DNA of 64,000 nt from DAHUYF01 sp035623985. Lineage in GTDB: Bacteria; Pseudomonadota; Alphaproteobacteria; ATCC43930; CGMCC-115725. The notes beneath the pieces are model-generated. The model was not told where the DNA came from, ran no database searches, and saw only the letters and a list, made by a program, of their open reading frames with translations. Position numbers and translations under genes: made by a program. The first letter of the stretch is position 1. Each line of letters starts with the position of its first letter. Where the stretch lies: positions 29,201-93,200 of the forward strand of contig DASPSJ010000089.1 in assembly GCA_035623985.1 (NCBI GenBank). The letters are read 5' to 3'. Below, piece after piece: positions 15,287-23,431 of this stretch.

Positions 15287-15384
15287 CGGCCTCAGGATAA
15301 GGGAGGGGCGGGCCGCGGTAAACGGCCGCGCGGCCGGCGCGACGGCATGCGATTTTCCCGCGGCGCTCGGCTAAGATCGCCGCC

Positions 15385-16080
15385 ATGAACCGCCAGGACA
15401 TTGACACGTTCTTCGGCCGGCTCGCCAAGGAGCGGCCCGATCCCCGCAGCGAGCTCGACTATATCAACCCTTACACCCTGCTCGTCGCCGTCGTGCTCTC
15501 GGCGCAGGCGACCGACGCCGGCGTCAACAAGGCGACGACGGAGCTGTTCAAGGTGGCGGATACGCCGCAAAAGATGCTGGCGCTGGGCGAGGAGAGGCTG
15601 CGCGCCTATATCCGGACCATCGGGCTTTTCAACACCAAGGCCAAGAACGTCATCGCGCTCAGCCGCAAGCTCGTCGCCGAGCACGGCGGCGAGGTGCCGC
15701 ATGCGCGCGACGCGCTCGAGGCGCTTCCCGGCGTCGGCCGCAAGACGGCCAATGTGGTGATGAACGTCGCTTTCGGCGCCGCCACCATCGCCGTCGACAC
15801 GCACATCTTCCGCGTCGCCAACCGCACCGGCATGGCGCCGGGCAAGACGCCGCTGCTGGTCGAGCAGGAGCTCGAGCGCGTCGTGCCGGAGAAGTGGAAG
15901 CGCAACGCGCATCACTGGCTGATCCTGCATGGCCGCTACACCTGCCTCGCGCGCAAGCCGCGCTGCGAGGCCTGCATCGTCAGCGACCTCTGCGCCTGGC
16001 CCGCCAAGAGCACCGCCGAGCCACAGCCGCCGGCGACGCGGGCGAAGCAGCGGCAGCGCCCGGCGCGGCGCGGCAAATAG
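15385..16080 (+). CDS. nth: Endonuclease III
   Basis: 231 residues. Helix-hairpin-helix LPGVGRKTANVV with catalytic Lys120, Asp138 in AVDTHIFRVANR, and the [4Fe-4S] loop Cys187-x6-Cys194-x2-Cys197-x5-Cys203. It is a bifunctional DNA glycosylase/AP lyase that removes oxidised pyrimidines. The C-terminal tail beyond the cluster (Pro/Arg/Gln-rich, about 25 residues) is longer than in E. coli. It is divergent from DUF2244 with about 100 bases between starts. Confidence 0.97.
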   Translation: MNRQDIDTFFGRLAKERPDPRSELDYINPYTLLVAVVLSAQATDAGVNKATTELFKVADTPQKMLALGEERLRAYIRTIGLFNTKAKNVIALSRKLVAEHGGEVPHARDALEALPGVGRKTANVVMNVAFGAATIAVDTHIFRVANRTGMAPGKTPLLVEQELERVVPEKWKRNAHHWLILHGRYTCLARKPRCEACIVSDLCAWPAKSTAEPQPPATRAKQRQRPARRGK

Positions 16081-16099
16081 CGCCGCGCCGCGCGCGGGA

Positions 16100-16216
16100 T
16101 CAGCGCCAGTAATAGGGATGGTGGTAATAGCCGCCATGCTCGTCATAGACGACGCAGCCGCCGAGCGAGGCCAGCAGCGGCAAGGCGATGATCGCCAGCA
16201 TCAAGAAGCGTTTCAT
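16100..16216 (-). CDS. 38-residue predicted lipoprotein, histidine/tyrosine-rich
   Basis: Start ATG at 16214-16216 with GGGAGA seven to twelve bases upstream; stop at 16100. The N-terminus MKRFLMLAIIALPLLASLGG is a good lipoprotein signal, with Cys21 after LGG, leaving a mature peptide of only about 18 residues rich in Tyr and His (DEHGGYYHHPYYWR). It converges on nth. Very small lipoproteins with YYHHPYYW-like tails are common in this class as uncharacterised genes. The His/Tyr tail might bind metal; inference only. Confidence 0.7.
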   Translation of the reverse strand: MKRFLMLAIIALPLLASLGGCVVYDEHGGYYHHPYYWR

Positions 16217-16574
16217 GGGCTGTCTCCCAAGGCGCGAGATGCGCTTGGCGAGTGATAGGCGGGCGCGGCCGGCGCCGCGCCCGAGGATTACGGCGATTTA
16301 ATCCGGGAACAAAGCCGCGGCGCGGAACGTTGTTGCGGCCCCGCTTGCCGCGGCTGGTCGGCGCGGTGCGGCTCTCGCGCCTGCTGCGCAAGCGCCGTCG
16401 CCGCCGGCGACGGCGCAGCGGCCGGCGCCTTGGACGAGGCTGCGGTCGCGCGCATAAAAACAACGGCGGAGGGCGCCGCGCCGCGCCGCGATGCCCTCGC
16501 CGTTTGCCGTCTCGGCCGCGCCGGGCGACCCGACCCTCAGATCCTCTCGCGAGGCGCCGGAGCGCCTCGACGTG
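16217..16574. other. Intergenic stretch between the small lipoprotein gene and bactofilin
   Basis: About 360 bases of Arg-codon-rich GC sequence. Open frames on both strands are low-complexity (Arg/Ala) and match nothing recognisable. A short AT-richer spot lies near 16290-16305 (GATTTAATCC). I see no RNA gene or strong terminator. Confidence 0.6.
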
Positions 16575-17228
16575 TCAGCTCGCTTTCGCTTCGTCCGCCA
16601 GCGACAGAATGGTCGGACGCGGCGCCGTGAGCGGCGCATCGGCGGCATCGCTTATGGGCTGGGCTTGGACGTCGCCTGAAATCTGGCCGCCGCATTCGAT
16701 CTCGATCTGGCCGTAACGGACGGTGCCGATGATCCGGCCCGTGGCGCGGATCAGGAGACGCCGGCGAACGTTCAGGGTGCCTTCAAATCGCCCGCGGACC
16801 TCGGCGTCGTCGATCGAGGCGGAGCCCTTGAACAGGCCGCTTTCGGCGATGTCGATGTCGCGGCAATTGGCGAGGTTGGCCTCGACGCTGCCTTCGACCA
16901 CCAGCCGGTCGCAGGCGGTGATCTCGCCGGAGAGCGAGATCTCGCGGCCGACGATGAGCTTGCGCGTCTCGCTGTCGCGTTTCACCGGGGTCGGCACGAT
17001 CGGCGGTGGCCGCGGCGTCTCGCTCGCCGCGCCCGGCTTCGCCGCCTCGGCGGGCTTGGACGGCTCGGCGCTCAACGGCCGCGCGGCAGCGGGCATGGGC
17101 GGGCGGGCGGGAGCCGGGGTGGGAGCGACGCCCGAAGGGCGCGGACCCGGCTTTGCGGGAAGGCCGAGCTCGTCGCCGAGCTCGGGCAGGATCTTGTCGT
17201 CATCGGGGTATTTTTTGCGGCCGAACAT
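16575..17228 (-). CDS. Bactofilin (polymer-forming cytoskeletal protein)
   Basis: 217 residues from the ATG at 17226-17228; the open frame further upstream overlaps the EI24 gene and is not used. The first about 105 residues are a Pro/Ala-rich disordered arm starting MFGRKKYPDDD. Residues about 110-205 form the bactofilin right-handed beta-helix (KLIVGREISLSGEITACDRLVVEGSVEANL, RGRFEGTLNVRRRLLIRATGRIIGTVRYGQIEIECGG in order). Bactofilins polymerise without nucleotide on the inner membrane and place wall enzymes or shape cell poles. The N-terminal arm is longer than usual. Confidence 0.93.
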   Translation of the reverse strand: MFGRKKYPDDDKILPELGDELGLPAKPGPRPSGVAPTPAPARPPMPAAARPLSAEPSKPAEAAKPGAASETPRPPPIVPTPVKRDSETRKLIVGREISLSGEITACDRLVVEGSVEANLANCRDIDIAESGLFKGSASIDDAEVRGRFEGTLNVRRRLLIRATGRIIGTVRYGQIEIECGGQISGDVQAQPISDAADAPLTAPRPTILSLADEAKAS

Positions 17229-17302
17229 GGCAGTGACACCTGCGAGGTTTGCTGGACGGAAGCCAGACTCGCGCGGAGAGATTAATCTTCGATTAACCCT
17301 AC

Positions 17303-17992
17303 CTAATGCGAGCGCGCGAAAGTTTCGGCCGCCTCGCCCCGCCTGAGCCCCTCGAAGACATGCAGCATGAACGCTGCCGCCATCACCGGCGCCACCAGGT
17401 TGACCAGGGGCATCGACAACAGGAACAAGACGGCCACTCCGGCCAGGACCAGCCCGCCGCGATGCCGCCGCCACATCGCCCGCGCCACCCCCTCGTCCAC
17501 CCGACGAAGCGCGACAACCTCAAAATATCCGCGCCCAATAAGATAACCATTCAATAGGTAGTAGATAAAGAGGTTTATTGGCGGAATGAGATAAAACGGC
17601 AAGGCCAACAGGTTGAGCAGCAACGTCAATCCCAGGAGGCGGAGCGCGCCGGCGAGCCCGGCGGCGGCGCCCCGCCGGCGGATCGGCCCAAGCCCCGGAT
17701 ATCTGCGGCTTTCCAGCGCGGCAAGGATGCCGTCGAGAAAAAATCCCAGGATCAGCAAGGCGAGCGCCGGAAACAGCATCCAGGCAAGCACCAGCGCGGC
17801 GGCGCCGCCGGCAAGGGCGATCAGCCGATCCAGCCACCAAATCCCGGCGACTCGGCTGTGGGCGAGCAGCACGCCGGTTCCGAGCCAGAGCAGGGCCAGC
17901 AGCAGCGCCGCCAGCACGAGGCTGAGAGCGATGGCGCGGCGCTGCTCCGGCGCCAGCGTGTCTTCGAGCGCAAGGCGGAAGGCGGTCAGCAT
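17303..17992 (-). CDS. EI24/CysZ-like membrane protein
   Basis: 229 residues from the ATG at 17990-17992. It starts LTAFRLALEDTLAPEQRRA and has four to five hydrophobic stretches, with PFYLIPPINLFIYYLLNGYLIGRGYFEVVALRR, the EI24 signature (NGYLxGREYFE), and APVMAAAFMLHVFEGLRR at the end. EI24/CysZ proteins in bacteria are linked to sulfate uptake (CysZ) or membrane biogenesis; no sulfate genes are nearby, so the substrate stays open. It lies 75 bases before bactofilin on the same strand and may share its transcript. Divergent from the adenosine-kinase-like gene. Confidence 0.85.
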   Translation of the reverse strand: MLTAFRLALEDTLAPEQRRAIALSLVLAALLLALLWLGTGVLLAHSRVAGIWWLDRLIALAGGAAALVLAWMLFPALALLILGFFLDGILAALESRRYPGLGPIRRRGAAAGLAGALRLLGLTLLLNLLALPFYLIPPINLFIYYLLNGYLIGRGYFEVVALRRVDEGVARAMWRRHRGGLVLAGVAVLFLLSMPLVNLVAPVMAAAFMLHVFEGLRRGEAAETFARSH

Positions 17993-18100
17993 GCCGGCGG
18001 GACCGGTCGCTCCGAGGCTGCGGGCGCGGCGCAGCCTGGCGCAGGGCGCGCCGCGGGACAAGCGCCGTCGCGGCGCCGGCGAGGCGGCTTTCGCGCAGGC

Positions 18101-18128
18101 TTGCCCGGCGGGCAAAGCCACCTATACT
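18101..18128 (+). promoter_or_regulatory. Probable sigma-70 promoter of the PfkB-family kinase
   Basis: TTGCCC (18101-18106) and TATACT (18123-18128) are separated by 16 bases and lie 32 bases before the chosen ATG. TTGCCC-GGC-GGGCAA also makes a small palindrome over the -35. Confidence 0.45.
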
Positions 18129-18160
18129 CCGCGCGGCGTTTCCCGGCACGGATGAGGGTC

Positions 18161-19156
18161 ATGGGGGCTCCTTCTCTCGACGTGGTCGGCATCGGCAATG
18201 CCATCGTTGACGTCATCGCCCAGGCCGACGACGCCTTTCTTGCGCGCCAGGGCCTGACCAAGGGGTCGATGCAGCTCATCGACGCCGCGCGCGCCGAGGC
18301 GCTTTACGCCGAGATGGGACCGGCGCTGGAGATGTCCGGCGGCTCGGCCGGCAATACCATGGCCGGCCTTGCTTCGCTCGGCGGCGCCGGCGCCTATATC
18401 GGCAAGGTGGCAGAGGACGAGCTCGGCCGCGTCTTCGCCCACGACATGCGCGCCACCGGCCTGCGCTTCGACACCGCGCCGCTTGCCGCGGGGCCGCCCA
18501 CCGCGCGCTCGCTCATCCTGGTGACGCCGGACGCGCAGCGCACCATGAACACCTTTCTCGGCGCCTGCGTCGAGCTTGGTCCCGAGGACATCGCGCCGGA
18601 GCTGATCGCCTCGGCCCAGGTTACCTATCTCGAAGGCTATCTCTTCGACCCGCCGCGCGCCAAGGCGGCGTTCCAGAAGGCCGCCGAGATCGCCCATGCC
18701 GCCGGACGCAAGGTCAGCCTCACGCTCTCGGACGCTTTCTGCGTCAAGCGCTACCGCGATGAATTCCGCGCGCTCATCGGGGGCCATATCGACATCCTCT
18801 TCGCCAATGAAGCGGAGATCACGGCGCTCTACGAAACCGCTTCCTTCGACGCGGCGCTGCGCGCGGTGCGCGGCCATTGCGCGATCGCGGCGCTGACGCG
18901 CAGCGAGAAAGGCTCGGTGCTCCTCGCCGGCGAGGAAATGCATCCCATCCCGCCCGTGCGCGTCGATCAGCTCATCGATACCACCGGCGCCGGCGACCTC
19001 TACGCCGCGGGCGTGCTGTTCGGCCTCACCCATGGCCGCGACCTCGCCACCTCGGGCCGCCTCGGCAGCCTCGCCGCCGCCGAGGTGATCGGCCATTACG
19101 GCGCCCGGCCGGAGACCTCGCTCAAGGCGCTGGCGCGGCGGGCCGGGCTGCTCTGA
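18161..19156 (+). CDS. PfkB-family sugar/nucleoside kinase, adenosine-kinase-like
   Basis: 331 residues. The start LDVVGIGNAIVDVIAQAD and the segment MSGGSAGNTMAGLASLGGAGAYIGKVAEDELG (two-glycine substrate motif) match the alphaproteobacterial adenosine-kinase-like group. The ATP-site motif DTTGAGDLYAAG holds the catalytic Asp, with IDILFANEAEI before it. It phosphorylates a nucleoside or sugar using ATP; adenosine is the likely but unproven substrate. The second ATG (18161) is preferred over the one at 18152, though GAGGG is close to it. Confidence 0.88.
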   Translation: MGAPSLDVVGIGNAIVDVIAQADDAFLARQGLTKGSMQLIDAARAEALYAEMGPALEMSGGSAGNTMAGLASLGGAGAYIGKVAEDELGRVFAHDMRATGLRFDTAPLAAGPPTARSLILVTPDAQRTMNTFLGACVELGPEDIAPELIASAQVTYLEGYLFDPPRAKAAFQKAAEIAHAAGRKVSLTLSDAFCVKRYRDEFRALIGGHIDILFANEAEITALYETASFDAALRAVRGHCAIAALTRSEKGSVLLAGEEMHPIPPVRVDQLIDTTGAGDLYAAGVLFGLTHGRDLATSGRLGSLAAAEVIGHYGARPETSLKALARRAGLL

Positions 19157-19177
19157 GCCCGCGCCGCGCCGGCGCGG

Positions 19178-19990
19178 CTAGCGATGCTCTTCCCCTTCCC
19201 GATGCTCGCCTTGCGCCGGGTGCGGCTGCCCCTGAGGGTGCGGCGGCGGATGGGGCGCTTGCGGCTTGGCGACGACGTTGCGAGCGGCGACGACGCCGTG
19301 GCCGCTGAACTCGCCGGCCCGGCTGGTGGCGGCAACCCCCGGCCGGCCATGATTTTCCGAAGCGAGCAACGCGTGGTTGCCGCCGGCGGCGCTCTCATGA
19401 TGCGCTTGCAGGTCGGTCGGCCCGCGATGCGGCTCGCGGGCGGCCGCCTCTTCCTCTTGCGTCGGGCGCGCATTGATGCCGCCGGGCCCGCCGTTGAAGC
19501 TGACATGGGTCACCCGGTTGACGACCACCGTCTTGTTGTAGACGGCGACCCTGACGCCGCCGACATTGGCCACCGACCGGTTGTAATTGAAGACGCCGTG
19601 ATTCCAGAAGCCGCCGGCAAAGCCGACGCCGATATAGCCGAAGCCGTAATTGACGCCGCCATAGAAGCCGACATGCGGCCCCCAATAGCCGGCGTGCCAG
19701 GCGTAGACGCCGCCGACCCAGCCCCAATAGCCCGGCGTCCACAGCAGGCCGACGGCCGGCGGCAGCACCCAGGTGCCGGGCACCCAATAATACCCGGCCG
19801 GCCCATAGGCCCAGTAGCCCGGCGTCCAGAGATAGCCCGGGCCCGGCAAAGGCGGCTGGACATAGACCGGCAGCGGCGGCGGCGCGACGGTGATGGAGAC
19901 GCCGACGCCGATCTGGGCGAAGGCTGCGGCGGGCGCGGCGATGACGGCGAGCGCCAGCCAGAGCGGGAGGAAGGAGCGGGAAAGACGCAT
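19178..19990 (-). CDS. YXWGXW-repeat secreted protein
   Basis: 270 residues. Signal peptide ending near AAAFAQ. Residues about 40-130 repeat Tyr/Trp/Gly-rich units such as PGYLWTPGYWAYG, WTPGYWGWVGG and HAGYWGPHVGFYGG, the YXWGXW motif. A conserved NRVTHVSFNGGPGGINARPTQEE block follows, then a long His/Pro/Gln-rich low-complexity tail. The family is widespread in proteobacterial periplasms and outer surfaces with unknown function. It converges on the kinase gene (21 bases between stops) and is divergent from typA. Confidence 0.85.
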   Translation of the reverse strand: MRLSRSFLPLWLALAVIAAPAAAFAQIGVGVSITVAPPPLPVYVQPPLPGPGYLWTPGYWAYGPAGYYWVPGTWVLPPAVGLLWTPGYWGWVGGVYAWHAGYWGPHVGFYGGVNYGFGYIGVGFAGGFWNHGVFNYNRSVANVGGVRVAVYNKTVVVNRVTHVSFNGGPGGINARPTQEEEAAAREPHRGPTDLQAHHESAAGGNHALLASENHGRPGVAATSRAGEFSGHGVVAARNVVAKPQAPHPPPHPQGQPHPAQGEHREGEEHR

Positions 19991-20218
19991 CGGGGTTTGC
20001 CTCGCGGAGGGCGGTTATGCGCGGGAGAGCGTGTGTCTAGCACGAGGGAGGCGGGCGCGACACGGGCAATTATGGGACCCGGTCGGCGGCATCGGCCGAA
20101 CGGCCATCGACCGGCGGAGCGATCTCCGCCATGCCGCCGCCATTGTCCTGGGCCGCGGGCATCCCCATCTAAGCCTGTCATCCGATCTTAATGGTTTCCG
20201 CCGCATTCTCCCGCGCCC

Positions 20219-22042
20219 ATGGATATCCGCAACATCGCCATCATCGCGCATGTCGACCACGGCAAGACGACGCTGGTCGACCAGTTGCTGCGCCAGAGCG
20301 GCGCCTTCCGCGCCAATCAGCAGGTGATGGAACGGGCGCTCGATTCGAACGATCTGGAGCGCGAGCGCGGCATCACCATCCTCGCCAAATGCACCTCGGT
20401 GCTGTGGCACGGCACGCGCATCAACATCGTCGACACGCCCGGCCATGCCGATTTCGGCGGCGAGGTCGAGCGCATCCTGAGCATGGTCGACGGCGTCGTC
20501 GTGCTGGTGGACGCCGCCGAAGGGCCGATGCCGCAGACCAAATTCGTCGTCTCCAAGGCGCTGCGCCAAGGCCTGCGGCCGATCGTCGTCATCAACAAGG
20601 TCGACCGCCCCGACGCGCGCGTGCATCAGGTGCATGACGAGATCTTCGACCTCTTCGCCGCGCTCGAGGCGAGCGACGAGCAGCTCGACTTCCCCACCCT
20701 CTACGCCTCAGGCCGCGCCGGCTGGGCGGTGGCCGACCTCGACGCGCCGCGCCGGGACCTCAGCGCGCTCTTCGATCTCATCATCCGCCACGTGCCGGCG
20801 CCGGCCGCCGATCCCGACCGGCCCTTCGCCATGCTGGTGACGACGCTGGAGAGCGATCCTTATCTCGGCCGCGTGCTGACCGGCCTCATCCATAGCGGCG
20901 TCGCGCGCATGAACATGCCGGTCAAGGCCTTGTCGCGCGACGGCAAGCTCATCGAGCAGGCGCGGCTCACCAAGCTGCTCGCCTTCCGCGGGCTGGAGCG
21001 AAGGCCGATCGAGGAGGCGCGCGCCGGCGACATCATCGCCATCGCCGGCCTCGCCGAGACCACGGTCGCCGACACGCTCTGCGCGCCCGAGGTGACGGCG
21101 CCGCTGCCCTCGACGCCGGTCGATCCGCCGACCTTGGCCATGACCTTCTCGGTCAATGACAGCCCGATCGCCGGACGCGAGGGCGGCAAGGTCACCTCGC
21201 GCGTGATCGTCGAGCGCCTGCGCCGCGAGGCCGAAGGCAACGTCGCCATCAAGGTGCGCGAGACCGAGGACAAGGACGCGGTCGAGGTCGCCGGCCGCGG
21301 CGAGCTGCAGCTCGGCGTGCTCATCGAGACCATGCGGCGCGAGGGCTTCGAGCTTGCCATCTCGCGCCCGCGCGTGCTCTTCAAGACCGATGCCGCCAGC
21401 GGCCGGCGCCTCGAACCGGTCGAGGAAGTGCTGATCGACGTCGATGAGGAGTTCGCCGGCATCGTCGTCGAGAAGATGGCGCTGCGCAAGGCCGAGATGG
21501 TCGATCTGCGCCCCTCGGGCGGCGGCAAGCAGCGCCTTACTTTCCACGCGCCGACGCGCGGCCTCATCGGCTATCAGGGCGAGTTCCTCACCGACACGCG
21601 CGGCACCGGCGTCATGAGCCGGCTCTTCCACGGCTATGAGCCGTGGAAAGGCCCGATCGAGGGCCGGCGCAACGGCGTGCTGGTCTCGACCGGCGACGGC
21701 GTGGCGGTGGCCTACGCGCTGTGGAACCTTGAAGATCGCGGTCCGATGTTCATCGAGCCCGGGACCCAGGTCTATCAGGGCATGATCATCGGCGCCCATA
21801 CCCGCGACAACGATCTCGACGTCAACCCACTGAAGGGCAAGCAGCTCACCAACATCCGCACCACCGCCAAGGACGAGGCGGTGCGGCTGACGCCGCCGAT
21901 CCTGATGACGCTGGAGCAGGCGATCGCCTATATCGCCGATGACGAGCTCGTCGAGGTGACGCCGCGCTCGATCCGCCTGCGCAAGCGCTTCCTCGATCCC
22001 AACGAGCGCAAGCGCCAGGCGCGCGCCGCGCAAGCGGGATAG
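20219..22042 (+). CDS. typA: Translational GTPase TypA/BipA
   Basis: 607 residues, the standard size. G1 AHVDHGKTTL, switch I with RERGITILAK, G3 DTPGHADFGGEVER, G4 NKVDRPDAR. Domains II, III and V follow, and the TypA-specific C-terminal domain contains GRGELQLGVLIETMRREGFEL and NIRTTAKDEAVRLTPP. It binds ribosomes and supports 50S assembly and growth under stress or cold. A heptamer hairpin starts ten bases after the stop. Confidence 0.98.
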   Translation: MDIRNIAIIAHVDHGKTTLVDQLLRQSGAFRANQQVMERALDSNDLERERGITILAKCTSVLWHGTRINIVDTPGHADFGGEVERILSMVDGVVVLVDAAEGPMPQTKFVVSKALRQGLRPIVVINKVDRPDARVHQVHDEIFDLFAALEASDEQLDFPTLYASGRAGWAVADLDAPRRDLSALFDLIIRHVPAPAADPDRPFAMLVTTLESDPYLGRVLTGLIHSGVARMNMPVKALSRDGKLIEQARLTKLLAFRGLERRPIEEARAGDIIAIAGLAETTVADTLCAPEVTAPLPSTPVDPPTLAMTFSVNDSPIAGREGGKVTSRVIVERLRREAEGNVAIKVRETEDKDAVEVAGRGELQLGVLIETMRREGFELAISRPRVLFKTDAASGRRLEPVEEVLIDVDEEFAGIVVEKMALRKAEMVDLRPSGGGKQRLTFHAPTRGLIGYQGEFLTDTRGTGVMSRLFHGYEPWKGPIEGRRNGVLVSTGDGVAVAYALWNLEDRGPMFIEPGTQVYQGMIIGAHTRDNDLDVNPLKGKQLTNIRTTAKDEAVRLTPPILMTLEQAIAYIADDELVEVTPRSIRLRKRFLDPNERKRQARAAQAG

Positions 22043-22051
22043 GCGGTTATC

Positions 22052-22123
22052 AGTTATCAGTTATCAGTCGTCAGTTGTCAGTTGCCCGACGGACTGAGAA
22101 CTGACGACTGATAACTGATAACT
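22052..22123. repeat. Heptamer inverted repeat, copy 2
   Basis: 31-base arms (22052-22082 and 22093-22123) match at 30 positions around a ten-base loop; one further TTATCAG unit extends the left side. The heptamers are the same type as at 6126-6210. The element sits directly after typA and could end its transcript, but lacks a T-run. Confidence 0.9.
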
Positions 22124-22192
22124 GCCTGGCTGACAGCCTCCGCCTTCTCCGCTATCGTCGCCGCCTCGCTCACCGCTAGGCGGACCGCATCG

Positions 22193-22750
22193 ATGCGTTT
22201 TTCAGCTTCTGCCCTTGTCGCCGGTCTTCTGCTGCTGGCGCTCGCGCCGGCGCGCGCCGCCGATCCCGAGAACACGCTCTATATGGACGTGCCGGCCGGC
22301 CGCGTCGTCATCGAGCTCGAGCCCGACCTCGCGCCCCTGACCGTGGCGCACGTCAAGGAGCTGACGCGGCGCGGCTTCTATGACGGGCTGACCTTCCATC
22401 GCGTCATCGACGGCTTCATGGCGCAAACGGGCGACCCCTTGGGCACCGGCGCCGGCGGTTCCGGGCGGACCGTCAAGGCCGAGTTCAGCCAGGCGCATTT
22501 CCTGCGCGGCACGGTGGGCCTTGCCCGCGCCAACGATCCCGACAGCGGCGACAGCCAGTTCTTCATCTGCTTCAAAGCCTCGCCCTTTCTCGACGGCAAA
22601 TACACCATCTTCGGCCAGGTGGCCTCGGGGATGGAGGCGGTCGACGCGATCAAGAAGGGCGACCCCGCCCGCGGCGGCGCGGTCGCCAATCCCGACCGCA
22701 TCCTGCGCATGCAAGTCGCCGCCGACGCCGACAAGCAGAAAAAGAACTGA
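22193..22750 (+). CDS. Cyclophilin-type peptidyl-prolyl isomerase, exported
   Basis: 185 residues. Signal peptide MRFSASALVAGLLLLALAPARA then a cyclophilin domain: VVIELEPDLAP, FYDGLTFHRVIDGFMAQTGDP, GGSGRTVKAEF, RANDPDSGDSQFFICF and PFLDGKYTIFGQV. The catalytic Arg in FHRVI and the QFF triplet are present. It speeds proline cis-trans isomerisation in the periplasm. The next gene is a paralogue without signal peptide; the two share operon orientation with 63 bases between. Confidence 0.94.
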   Translation: MRFSASALVAGLLLLALAPARAADPENTLYMDVPAGRVVIELEPDLAPLTVAHVKELTRRGFYDGLTFHRVIDGFMAQTGDPLGTGAGGSGRTVKAEFSQAHFLRGTVGLARANDPDSGDSQFFICFKASPFLDGKYTIFGQVASGMEAVDAIKKGDPARGGAVANPDRILRMQVAADADKQKKN

Positions 22751-22813
22751 GCGCGGCTTGCCGTCGCCGGGCCGGCGTGGGATAACCCGCCCGTCCCTTG
22801 TTGGAGGTGCCCC

Positions 22814-23302
22814 ATGAGCGCGGCGGATCTCGAGAATACGCTCTATCTCGACGTGCCGGCGGGTCGCGTCGTCATCGAGCTCAGGCCCGATCTCGCGCCC
22901 GGCCACGTCGCGCGCATCAAGGAGCTGGCGCGCGAAGGCTTCTATGACGGCATCGTCTTCCACCGCGTCATCGACGGCTTCATGGCGCAGACCGGCGATC
23001 CCCGCGGCGACGGCACCGGCGGCTCCGGCCGGAAGCTCAAGGCCGAGTTCAACGCGGGCAAGCACCTGCGCGGCACCTGCTCGATGGCGCGCGCGCAGAG
23101 CCCCGACAGCGCCGACAGCCAGTTCTTCATCTGCTTCGCGCCGGCGCCCTTTCTCGACGGCAAGTACACCGTCTGGGGCCAGGTGGTGTCGGGGATGGAG
23201 CACATCGACGCGATCAAGAAAGGCGATGAGGGCGACAACGGCGCGGTCGAGGATCCCGACAGCATCATCCGCCTGCAAGTCGCGGCCGACGCGGACAAGT
23301 AG
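22814..23302 (+). CDS. Cyclophilin-type peptidyl-prolyl isomerase, cytoplasmic
   Basis: 162 residues starting directly with the domain (AADLENTLYLDVPAGRVVIELRPDLAP). It has FHRVIDGFMAQTGDPRGDGTGGSG, ARAQSPDSADSQFFICFAPAPFLDGKYTVWGQV and the end MEHIDAIKKGDEG, so all active-site residues are present. TTGGAGGTGCCCC provides the ribosome site. Close similarity to the upstream exported copy shows a tandem duplication followed by different targeting. Confidence 0.95.
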   Translation: MSAADLENTLYLDVPAGRVVIELRPDLAPGHVARIKELAREGFYDGIVFHRVIDGFMAQTGDPRGDGTGGSGRKLKAEFNAGKHLRGTCSMARAQSPDSADSQFFICFAPAPFLDGKYTVWGQVVSGMEHIDAIKKGDEGDNGAVEDPDSIIRLQVAADADK

Positions 23303-23340
23303 CGCCCCGCTCGGAAGTGCCTGAAACGCCGCGTTCGCCC

Positions 23341-23394
23341 CACCTCACCCTGCCTCTCCGCTCCACGGGGGACGGAGAGGATCGGGGTGAGGTG
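23341..23394. repeat. CACCTCACCC/GGGTGAGGTG nested hairpin, copy 2
   Basis: Outer perfect 10-bp stem (23341-23350 with 23385-23394) and inner perfect 8-bp stem CCTCTCCG/CGGAGAGG (23353-23360 with 23373-23380). It lies between the cyclophilin stop and ampG. The decamers are shared with 12741-12796 in reversed order. Confidence 0.85.
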
Positions 23395-23431
23395 AGGCCG
23401 GTCGCGGAGCCGCGGCAGCCGGTGCCGGCCC

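Noticed and set aside
22052..22123. Heptamer runs as a possible CRISPR array
   Set aside because: The units are seven bases without spacers and are arranged as inverted arms, not as direct repeats with unique spacers.
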